Translations under genes and position numbers: made by a program
Part shown: in pieces, positions 51,631 through 60,689 of the stretch
Position numbering within the stretch: the stretch's first letter is position 1
Layout: the number at the start of each line of letters is the position of its first letter
DNA from: Phoronis australis
Taxonomy: Eukaryota > Phoronida > Phoronidae
Direction of reading: 5' to 3'
DNA length: 64,000 bases
Assembly (NCBI GenBank): GCA_002633005.1
Contig: NMRA01000214.1
Span: forward strand, 165,316 to 229,315
Notes under the pieces: generated by a model
Told to the model about the DNA's origin: nothing
The model's input: the letters and a program-made list of their open reading frames with translations, nothing else
Database searches by the model: none

Positions 51631-53640
51631 AGTCTGAAGCAAACGTTTGGGATCAGGCTACAAGAACTTCAATGAAAAGGTCCATGTTCGCAATGTCAAA
51701 TAACCTGGCCGGTACCGGGGATGTTTACCTCCAAACATGATAAAGCAACGAATAGTTGACTTCGATCGCGTAGGCCTACGTCGAACAAGAACAAGACAAG
51801 TTGATTAGGAAAATCTAACTGGGAAGTGTCCACTTCATTCATGAAAAGGACGTGTACTCATTGTCGATAATCAAAAGAAAATTACACTCGACGATGCTCT
51901 GGTCCAAACCTTGCGTACTACATAACATTTAGGAAAGCTTTGATTTGAAGAGGCCCAACAATAGATTAGCTAAGATATCTAAAACTCGCCGCATACCAGC
52001 CAATGTTTTCTACAAACACACCGAGGAAGTTCTTTTGGGAGAGGTCAATTCCGTCTTTGAACAGCGTATTTACAAATACAAATGAACGGATTATGCTGAA
52101 TTTCTCAGAAGTTTTAGAAAAATATATTACCTTTCGATCAAGCTCGCTAAAAAGCTCAGAGGTTTGACCAAGCAGATAAAATTCCTTAAAAACTAAAGGT
52201 GGTTAGGTTTCCGTTTTCGCCAAGTGCGCGAGGCTTCTTGCGAATTGTTGTTATAATACCCTCCCCCCACGATGTCAGCCACGAGTTGAAATATTTTCGA
52301 GTATATGCTGCTTGCATATTGGACAGGCGACTGTAGCTGCAAAGGGGTAGCTGTCATGGAAGCATAGTTGTGCCGAATTCAAGTTGTTCGCACAAGAGCT
52401 CCACAAATCTGTGGTCAATCATAAGGTCAAACGGGGAGGAAAAGTAACAGCGGTAATCTTATCAATAAATGGAAAGCGGAATATGTTGTAGGGGTGGTAA
52501 GCACCGTGGTGAAAGACATTCTGTGTTCTCGACAACATTTTTAGATTTATGGTGTTTTATTTTATATTTTGTATTTACAATAATAGACTTAAATTCTTAA
52601 ATGATATCTGATTGTCGCTTTTTGAAAGAAACATCGCAACATTGTGATAAGTCATCATCTCGACACCCCTATTTTATGCGTTTTGAGTACTATTGCAGCT
52701 AATTCGGTAACTTGTATACACATCAAACACAAATAGCTGCACTTGGCGTTTTATAAATGTTTTGAACTATACGGTATCAGTAATCGTCTCATTATTTAAA
52801 ATATATATTACTTCAGATAATAACACACCTTGGCGAAAGAGTGAGCTTCTTACATAAATAGTCCTTTTTGAAAAAAAATGTAAATGAAATATACTAACTT
52901 TTTATGTATAAAAAGTTGCTTGGTGTTTTTAGGCTCACCAGGCATGTTTTGTTGCACTGAAAAAATGTCTAAAGCAGTATTTCGTCCTGTTTAGCATACC
53001 AATAAAAAAATCAATCTTATTAAATTCCTTATTGTGATAAGACTAATATGTTACCAACAAGTACATTGGAACTGTTAGCAACTCAAAAGAATGCTTCAAC
53101 ATCTATTGGGATTATAGTCAATCCTAAAAATGAAAATTCCAAAATGGTACATATACATGTTTGCAAGCTTTTTGCAAAGGGAGAGGTCTAAATGATAGGT
53201 TCTGAAGATAATTCTGCAAACTCAGTAGAAAACCAGTAATGAAATTTAGTACCGTAGCGATCTACAGACATGATAAAATAGAAATCATCTGTTTTCATGT
53301 TTGTAGCTTCGGCTAAAAAGCAGAATTTGGACCCTCTGTACCCCTCCCCTTGACCCACCATGGCCTGTGACTTTAGCTGCAGAAATAAAATCCTATCAGT
53401 TAGGTAAGGAATATTATGAGACCAATTTTGTGAGGTTAAAAGACCTTATGACTTTTCAGGTATTTATCAGCCAGCTAAACAGAGCAGAATGCAGCTTTGA
53501 ATCCACTCTGCCAACGGCAGATTAATTGTGCAGTGCCTTTATTGGCATGTCTGTGTATTGAGCCTGACAAAACACTCAGTTCAAACAAAACAATTTTCTG
53601 AAAATTATATATATACATATACAAATATATATACATATAC
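51631..53640. other. Upstream flank of the UBE2E-class gene; no gene recognised
   Basis: The 5' UTR and promoter of the minus-strand E2 gene should lie at the left of this stretch. I see no TATA box at a convincing distance; modestly CpG-rich sequence lies at 51560-51790 and 52200-52240. The rest is AT-rich with no recognisable exon. Confidence 0.4.

Positions 53641-53646
<6 letters not shown>

Positions 53647-53730
<84 letters not shown>
53647..53730 (+). repeat. (TG)n microsatellite at a gap edge
   Basis: An uninterrupted TG run of at least 42 units, preceded by a TATATACATA-rich stretch, ends at the following gap. Its true length is unknown. Confidence 0.97.
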
Positions 53731-53977
53731 NNNNNNNNNNNNNNNNNNNNNNNNNNNNNNNNNNNNNNNNNNNNNNNNNNNNNNNNNNNNNNNNNNNNNN
53801 NNNNNNNNNNNNNNNNNNNNNNNNNNNNNNNNNNNNNNNNNNNNNNNNNNNNNNNNNNNNNNNNNNNNNNNNNNNNNNNNNNNNNNNNNNNNNNNNNNNN
53901 NNNNNNNNNNNNNNNNNNNNNNNNNNNNNNNNNNNNNNNNNNNNNNNNNNNNNNNNNNNNNNNNNNNNNNNNNNNNN
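53731..53977. other. Assembly gap (247 N)
   Basis: A run of N between the TG microsatellite and a G-rich run (AGGGGGGGAGGGGGG). Both edges are hard to assemble. Frames crossing it are artefacts. Confidence 0.99.
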
Positions 53978-54974
53978 AGGGGGGGGAGGGGGGGGCACTT
54001 TTTCAGTGCCGCGCAGCTCATGCTTCTGCTGACCATTCAGAGGCTTTACAACCAAGGAGTGTAGTACACTCCTTGCTTTAACCCACAGAGCCATCGGGAG
54101 CACCAGTCGAATAGTGAGAAATCCATATTTGCACAAACTCAGGAGTTCAAGGGCGAAATGCCCACCACTAAGTCTGATTGGATTTTGGCGGGGTGCTGAT
54201 CAGGGTTTGCAATTTACTGAAACATGAAAATTTGAAAAATCTGCCGATATGCTTCATGCCAATCGGTCATTAACTGGGTCACGTGACCATAGACATTTTA
54301 GCAAAAGAAGAAAAGACTATACATCATAACAAAACAATAGTATTAATAACTCAACCAGTTTTGATAAAATGTTCAAAATGAAATCTCACAAGCGTTGTTA
54401 TAGATTCCTAAATTATTATCTCGTTTTTTGTTTGCATTATTTTTTCTCCATTGATTAAAAACGAACCAAAAATGACTTGCAGTCTCAAAATATAAAGGTG
54501 TACCGTTTCAATTAAAACGGTGTTTTGTTTATCTATGACAGGTAGGTCGGCAGACTATACACCCGGCTAAAAATCTACTGCCTTTAGGGGTGAATATTGA
54601 CCTTTTTCTTTTTAAAGTGACCGGCTTTTGAGTTTTTATCCACCTGGCTTAGCACCAATATGATACCTTTACCACACTTTCTACATTTGTCGAATGGTAA
54701 TGCAACACGCCAGGGGAACAGTAATTAATGCAGGAAAATGTCTCACAAACATTACAGCTAGCATGAGGCTAACTCCGTGTTCGTCCGTATTCCAGACGAC
54801 ACCTGTTTTCAGAGATCGATTCCAATCTTTCTTTTGTTACTCGCCAGGATCAGACGCCAGTCATCCACTCAAAACTGTTGTCAACAAATAAAAAGCCATT
54901 CGAAGCGTTCTGGCCAATTTTTATAGTATTCCTTCTGAGAAAGATGGATTCGACCAGTTTCTGTCCTTGACGTT
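53978..54974. other. Repeat-derived flank without recognised gene
   Basis: Starts with a reversed copy of the CACTGAAAAAGTG block seen near 11.2 and 16.7 kb and a reversed SINE-like segment (54075-54110), then AT-rich sequence. A 22-base block at 54567-54588 is identical to 55175-55196 inside the next exon. The 65-aa frame at 54694-54891 overlaps a block (GCCAGGGGAACA...) that recurs near 57667, so it is probably repeat. Confidence 0.45.
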
Positions 54975-55309
54975 TCAATTTATTTCAGCCAGCAATTCGT
55001 TGGGGGTGAATACATCGTTAATGCAATAATTGCCCTGTACAACGCAATAGGAGCTAAGATCAACTTTCGTGATATCAAAGGCTGACAGCGACGGGGCATC
55101 GTCTTTCTCGATTCCTTTGGGAAGCATTGTCCAACCATTAGAAACCATTGAACGGACGGTTATGGGAATCTGTACTAAAAATCTACTGCCTTTAGGTGCT
55201 CCCCATGTATTATTTGGGGTTTTGTTACCCCAACGCCGAACCTTAACCAGACTGTAACCATCCTGTCTTAATTGATTAAAAAAGTAATGCTCGTGGCTTA
55301 GCTGCAATT
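54975..55309 (-). CDS. Terminal exon of an unrecognised gene (partial)
   Basis: On the minus strand an acceptor TTTTCTTCAG precedes an open segment of 110 codons ending in TGA at 54975. The peptide includes LSHEHYFFNQLRQDGYSLV, KVRRWGNKTPNNTWGAPKG, VQIPITVRSMVSNGW and ends NELLAEIN. AATAAA overlaps the last codons. A diverged copy with the same acceptor lies at 60.4-60.7 kb, which argues that this was a real exon. I do not recognise the family and cannot find its upstream exons to the right, where the sequence is repeat-rich. It may be a live gene's last exon or a better-preserved relic. Confidence 0.4.
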
Positions 55310-55479
55310 CTGAAGAAAATCTATTCAGTAATTTAGAACTCTTGTAAAAAGGCTGGATTTTAAAAAATCAAATAAAAATTCAAAGATGGCTGCTATTTAC
55401 TTCTCAATTTTGAAAACAGTAATGTTGGTCGTTTGCCTTACTTAGTTCGCTTTTTTACTTTGAAACTCCTGCGCTAAAC

Positions 55480-55625
55480 AGGCGTATCGGTTCGCGACCG
55501 CAATTATCCCATCCAGCACGTTCAGCCAATAGCGACTTGTTCACTTCAAGTCCGTGACGGCGACATCAAGCCTTTGATGTGTCGCGAACTTCGCTGGGTG
55601 CTCTGGGGGTAAACAGTGCACGCTT
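55480..55625. promoter_or_regulatory. CpG-rich patch with CCAAT-like box
   Basis: Unlike the AT-rich surroundings, this patch has many CG dinucleotides (TATCGGTTCGCGACCG, GTGACGGCGACATC, GTCGCGAAC) and an NF-Y-like AGCCAATAGCG at about 55523. It could be a promoter or simply a CpG-rich repeat; no first exon could be attached. Confidence 0.25.
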
Positions 55626-55811
55626 TCTCATCGGGGCAATTCTTAGTAATCATGCTTAATTAAAGCATGCACGCACACAAGGGGGGCTCGGGGGGGGCTC
55701 GAACGATCCCCCAATTTGGCCGAAGTGGGTAAAAAGATTCACCTCAGTGAAACATAAAGGGTAAACGAGACAAAAATCCGCAAAATCCAGAAGAAGTCGG
55801 CGCGGATGCAC

Positions 55812-55905
55812 AATTCGGTGAGCCTGAACCCAGTGGCTCCGTTTTTTTTTGTTTTTTNAATTCGGTGAGCCTGAACCCAGTGGCTCCGTTTTTTTTTTGT
55901 TTTTT
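55812..55905 (+). other. Duplicated edge around a single N at 55858
   Basis: The block AATTCGGTGAGCCTGAACCC...GGCTCCG followed by a T-rich tail occurs twice, immediately left and right of one N. It is best read as a mis-joined overlap between contigs at a poly-T tract, not a biological duplication. Confidence 0.75.
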
Positions 55906-56009
55906 TTTGTTTTTTTTTTTAGTCCTAGTTAAATTTCTTTCAATAAAGGGTCCGCATATCGAAAAATTCGAGCCCCCATATATTTTAGGCTGGGATTTGG
56001 CTTATTAGC

Positions 56010-56185
56010 GACTTCCCCATCCAGTTCTCTGAAACAAAATAATGCTCTGTAACCTTCGGCAACCCTCAAAAGTTTGGAGAAAATTTTGAAAACTCGAACG
56101 TGACCTACGCTTTATTCTACACGGCAACTGTGGGGGAAAAGACCACCCATCATGGACCATAATATCCAATCTGTGCTCTTCTGTT
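56010..56185 (+). repeat. Dispersed repeat, second copy of 50610-50800
   Basis: Same block order as at 50.6 kb. The flanking AATTCGAGCCCCC...TTTTAGGCT segment just upstream relates it to the 10.2-10.5 kb repeat. Confidence 0.6.
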
Positions 56186-56769
56186 TGGTTCGTTCGAGCC
56201 CCCCGAGCCCCCCTGGGTGCGTGCATGCAGTTTTCCGGTAACAATAGCTTTGAAGACGGGCCGCTGGAATACCTCCTAGTCGACAGAACGTAAGCTTTTC
56301 TCTCGGAAGCAGACACCAGGAAAACCGCATACTGCGACCTCTAACGGTTGTGCTTGAATGCTTCCGTTCCGCTCTTGAGTGAAAAGACAAAAATGGCTCG
56401 CGACGTGTGACCTTATGACAAGCCTTACGAGCACCTATGCATTTCAAGGTAATTGCCACCGCTGATCAAAGGGTATTATTGATACCCTTAACGTTCACAG
56501 AAATGTACCTGTCCTGTGGACTTGTGATTGCGCCAGTTGGGCAGTTGTCTGAATAGGACACTTGAAATCTGGTCTGAGCCCCCCCCCCCACACACACGCA
56601 CACTCAAACAAAAAAGTCCACGCATTGTCAGATCTTGTTTCGGACGTATAATGTTAATAACTGGGGTTAATTAATAACCTCAATATTTTCTCTAGCCTTG
56701 GCACAAAACTGTATGCGATAGTCTTCATATACAGTTAGTTGGCTGGCTGTATTTCCTCATCATGTAAAC

Positions 56770-57440
56770 TCCGTGAGGACTTGACAGGGACCTCAGCCTG
56801 AGGTCCCTGTCAAGTCCTCAGTCCTCACCCCTGAGGCTCAGGGGTCTCACACTCCACTGATTTATCCACATTATTTAGAAAACGTTTTGCCCAGTCACGA
56901 ATTGTGAGATAAGCATACCAGCAGCTGACGTAGCAAGTAGAATTATATACCTATCGTTTATCACATTGGTGTAGACTCACAGTTGAACTGTGGTTTTCTG
57001 TAGACCCCAGACCGTCCCGAGTTGCACCATATACCAACTCCGGACGGTCTCTCACGACGATTAAGCGTTATGATGCTTTAAGTTGGTTGCTTTATTATTT
57101 TTGCGGCCACCAAGGGTGGATCACTAAACTCTCCTATTGTAAGCCCTTGGTTGTCGTGGAAACATAACGTAAACTTGCCGTGAGGACTTAACAGGGACCT
57201 CAGGGGTCTCACACTCCACTGATTTATCCACATTATTTTGAAAACGCTTTGTCCAGTCACACATTGTGTGTCATAAAAGCATACCTGCAGCTGACGCAAC
57301 AAGTAGAACTACTCTCGTTTATCACATTGGTGTAGACTCACAGTTGAACTGTGGTTTTCTGTAGACCCCAGACCATCCCGAGTTGCACCATATACCAACT
57401 CTGGACGGCCTCTCACGAGGATTAAGCGTTATGACATTTT
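56770..57440 (+). repeat. Direct duplication, ~260-290 bp units
   Basis: Units at about 56770-57072 and 57178-57434 share CCGTGAGGACTT, GGTCTCACACTCCACTGATT, ATTGGTGTAGACTCACAGTT and GATTAAGCGTTATGA in order. The left unit carries an extra perfect hairpin (56775-56819) and a CCTGAGGCTCAGG palindrome that the right unit lacks. No gene is recognised. Confidence 0.8.
56775..56819. repeat. Perfect 21-bp inverted repeat with 3-nt loop
   Basis: GAGGACTTGACAGGGACCTCA, GCC, then the exact complement. It sits at the start of the left duplicated unit. The right unit has a single arm only (GAGGACTTAACAGGGACCTC), so the hairpin arose by inverted duplication of that block. Confidence 0.95.
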
Positions 57441-58612
57441 TCCAAGTCAAATTCTATCCTTCAACAATAGAAAGTGATGTCAACAGCTCAGCAAGAGGCC
57501 AGCATCTTGACTCTGCCATCGCTGCAAGTGCACAATCACCTTATACCGCAACTCTTTATTAAACACAGTTTGTGTCAGTCTCATATTTGTTGAATGTTTG
57601 TGAATGCAGGCCTGAATGGCCATTGCATCACTTTTTATTACGTATTACGTAAATAACGAATTCGTGCCAGGGGAACAAATGTTAATGTGGAAAAATGTCT
57701 TTCCAAGAAACCAGAGATCTGGATTTTTAGAAAATTTAACATCAAAAACAGCTGATTGCCCCTTTAATTTCAGTGTTGATCGTTGATTTTTGCTTACTTC
57801 AAGATATTCTAGACTCAAGGACACTTGGGAGTCCCTCCCCCTAGGAAAGCCACTCGCTGAATTTAGAATATATTGTTCCAGGCCGACTTAACACCCACCC
57901 CTGGTTGTTTTGTGCCAGAAATTTCAGTTTTAGTTGTTAAATGCCCTGGACTATCAGATGATGAGCCCATAGGAGTACATCTGATCGTATTGAGTAGAGT
58001 TCAGTTGGTCTAGGTGTGCAACTGTAAAACCACCTCAGTGCTAACATGAGATGAGACAGTCTTGTGAATTTTGGACATAGAAATTAATTTAAAAAAAAGA
58101 AATATGGGACTCATGTAATGCTTGTTTTCATCATGGTTCTGTAAATTCTTGGAGGATTTTATGTATTTTTTTGTATTTGCAAAGCGGTCTGTAATCGATG
58201 TCATTATATTAACTCTCAGAAATTTTAGAATGAGGTCGTAAGTTTGATTTCTCTTTACTAAAATTCTTGTTTTCAGGTGATGATTTTGATTTAACGGTCT
58301 CTATTAATGAAAATGAAATCATCTAAGTTAATTTAAGGCGGTATTTAGCCTTGTTTAGCTGGCTAGAAAACAAAAATCAGTCTCGTATTCCTCACGTTAT
58401 AGTTTGTTGGGATTGACCAACCCTACAATTATGGATTCAAGAATGGCGCATGTACACACTGGCTATGAGTTGAGTTGCCAGCTCATTTGGCAATAGATCC
58501 GAAGAGTGTGGTAATGTTTTTTAACCTGAAAGAGTTTCAATAGACAGGCCAGGGGTGAAATGCAGCTTTGTGTTTAGACTTTAAATTAACTCCTTCATTT
58601 TTATATTTTCAG
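57441..58612. other. Upstream flank or intron of the HtrL/YibB-family gene
   Basis: AT-rich sequence with no recognised exon. A GCCAGGGGAACAAATGTTAA block near 57667 is related to one at about 54710. Any first exon of the downstream gene is either here and too short to recognise, or further left. Confidence 0.4.
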
Positions 58613-59689
58613 ACCCACCGATTATTCAGCACACAGAGTCTTTGGCTGATGCTTCTGTTAGCTACAATCATATTAATATGGCTACTGCAACAAATTTATT
58701 TTCGCTCCGAAGCATTTGTAGGGAATCCTATCCAGTGGCGACACCTTCACCAGGATACTCTGTATCAATACGCATCAAGGTTCACGAAGACATTCGTTTA
58801 TTTCTTCACACATGAACACCCTCATCTTGCGTACCCTGCAAAGGACACATATCTGATGGATAATGTTACTCTCGTCACAGCGTTCTTTAACATTGGCTCC
58901 TTTCAAAAGGCCTCTGTTGGGGTCTACAATGCGTCCATCTACATGGAACAGGCCATCAAGTTTTCGCGGGTAAAAAATTATGTTGTGCTCTACTCAGATG
59001 ACTGGGACTATATAAGGACGTTTGAGTCCCACAGAAAGGAATTTGTTGGTAGGACTAAAGTCGTATTTGTGAACAAATCAAAAATGTGGTCGTTTTCATT
59101 GAAGAATCGTGTCTCAAAAATATTTTCCAATCCACGGTATCCTAAGTTTCAGCCTAACACAGTAAATCCAAGCTATTCATGCGCAATGATTGCTAAGTAT
59201 GAAATCGTTGCCACTGCAATGGAGGCTAATTATTTCCAGACATCGTACTTTGCGTGGATTGATCAAGGTTATTTTCGTGAATTCCGTGTGGATGGTCCAA
59301 AATTCACTATTGGTACACCGCCAGGATTCGACAACAGAACTGTTTGTTTTGGTGAAATATTCAAACAATCCAACCCAGGTACAGTGAGAAATATTTTCTT
59401 CACCAACAATGTGTGGATCAGCGCTGGATTTTTTCTAGCTGAGATCAACACCATGAAAAGTTTTGTAGATCAATTTAAGAGACATGTTCTTCAGTATATA
59501 GAAAAGCACCTGAGCAGTTCTGATCAACAAGTACTGTACGCCATGTATTGGCAGGATGCACAGATGCATTCTGGGACCAGTCACTTGCCACCATTACAGG
59601 TTTACTTGACAAACTTAGAACCAGGAGACTGTTGGTTTTTCTTAGGAAAACTCTGTATTCTTGAAGATTTTTATGTGAAAATTCAATAA
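58613..59689 (+). CDS. HtrL/YibB-family type II membrane protein
   Basis: One long exon follows acceptor TATATTTTCAG at 58611-58612 and stays open to TAA at 59687-59689. If translation starts at the internal ATG 58649 the product is 346 aa. It then opens with a membrane anchor (MLLLATIILIWLL), a short stem, and from about residue 72 the HtrL/YibB domain: NVTLVTAFFNIG, YVVLYSDDWDYI, TKVVFVN, MIAKYEIVATAM, YFAWIDQGYFR, then NNVWISAGFFL, SSDQQVLYAMY and a final GDCWFFLGKLC. The family occurs in bacteria and many invertebrates and its biochemical role is poorly known; glycosyltransferase-like folds are suspected. NVT, NKS, NAS and NRT sequons and the anchor suggest a Golgi or ER lumenal domain (inference). 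The exon starts in phase 0, so an upstream coding exon adding to the N-terminus is possible. Confidence 0.85.
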   Translation, partial: THRLFSTQSLWLMLLLATIILIWLLQQIYFRSEAFVGNPIQWRHLHQDTLYQYASRFTKTFVYFFTHEHPHLAYPAKDTYLMDNVTLVTAFFNIGSFQKASVGVYNASIYMEQAIKFSRVKNYVVLYSDDWDYIRTFESHRKEFVGRTKVVFVNKSKMWSFSLKNRVSKIFSNPRYPKFQPNTVNPSYSCAMIAKYEIVATAMEANYFQTSYFAWIDQGYFREFRVDGPKFTIGTPPGFDNRTVCFGEIFKQSNPGTVRNIFFTNNVWISAGFFLAEINTMKSFVDQFKRHVLQYIEKHLSSSDQQVLYAMYWQDAQMHSGTSHLPPLQVYLTNLEPGDCWFFLGKLCILEDFYVKIQ

Positions 59690-59690
59690 A
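59685..59690 (+). promoter_or_regulatory. Poly(A) signal overlapping the stop codon
   Basis: AATAAA starts in the last sense codon (CAA) and contains the TAA stop of the HtrL/YibB-family gene. If used, the 3' UTR would be only about 15-30 nt. No other close hexamer is seen downstream. Confidence 0.4.
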
Positions 59691-59699
59691 ATAAGCATT

Positions 59700-60399
59700 T
59701 AAATTAACATTGTATTTGAAATACCGATCTCAGTTGCTGTATGGAATCAATGGATCAGCATGTGACTCCACAATGCTGACAACAGAATATTTGAAGTTCA
59801 AGTTCAGATTTGTGTTCCTATTAAAATTATAGTTATATGGCGCACATTATGAGAATGGTATCTGGCATTCAGGATCATTTGTGCTCTTCTGTTGGCTCGG
59901 GAAACTTTCACAGCATAACTTCTATTACAACTCCTCATAATACAGTAATCCTATGCACAAAAGACACCAACATATTTTCCGATAGTCAAGGTGTGTCAAT
60001 TTACTGATTATAAAGCCAGACTTTGTAGTTGATGGGAGTGAAAAACTAACTGAGTACTGGTAATTAAGTATCGCCAACTGAATATGTGTGTGTGACTAAA
60101 TGCGACATAGGGGTTGTAAACGTGGTCCAATTAATGCTAATTACGTTTCTTAAACCTGTTCCAATATAAGTCAAGAGTACTTTACCTGATCATTGGTAAA
60201 ACAGTCTTTTGATCACGTGACTCTGGGTGACATCCCAATCATCCAGGTCACCCCTTTCACCTTGTGTTTTCAAGTGCACATGAGATATTCCATTTTCAAA
60301 TTTGTTGATTAAATAATGAATACACAATGTTCAGACCTTATTACCGCAAGCGTGTAGTATCAGAATTAATTGCAGGGTAGTGTGCATTGATATTTTCCA
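59700..60399. other. No gene recognised
   Basis: AT-rich spacer between the HtrL/YibB-family exon and the decayed exon copy. No repeat or motif stands out. Confidence 0.4.
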
Positions 60400-60671
60400 A
60401 AGTTCAAAACTGACTGTCCCACCAGGTAGTTTCGGGTGGCTGAGGTGTGTTCTTAAACGATGGATGAAATCTAGTCTCTCATTGAAAATTGCATTGTACC
60501 GTCAATTTCCCCACTTGTGGCAGGTCTACCTAAAGGTACTGACAGCCCAAGAGGCAACTCGTTAACATTTGTCCTTTTGTCACCCCAACGCCATGAGTGC
60601 GCCTGAGCCAGACTATGACTAACTCGTCCTTACATAAAAAGTTAATTAATGCATGTGGCTCAGCCGTGCTG
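60400..60671 (-). pseudogene. Decayed second copy of the 55-kb terminal exon
   Basis: On the minus strand the TTTTCTTCAG acceptor is kept, followed by sequence alignable to 55309-55040 (GCACGGCTGAGCCAC..., ATAGTCTGGCTCAGG, GGCGTTGGGGTGACAAAA..., then GTACCTTTAGG). The frame is broken by several stops and shifts. It is therefore a pseudogene copy of that exon, about 5.3 kb away and in the same orientation, with the HtrL/YibB-family exon between them. Confidence 0.6.
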
Positions 60672-60689
60672 CTGAAGAAAACTTATTCG

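Noticed and set aside
53528-54136. Open frames of 127-186 aa with CVCVCV or THTHTH
   Set aside because: Translations of the TG microsatellite and the adjacent gap.
57078-57302. 74-aa minus-strand frame as an upstream exon of the 55-kb terminal exon
   Set aside because: It lies inside the duplicated 56.8-57.4 kb block and has no matching phase or donor.
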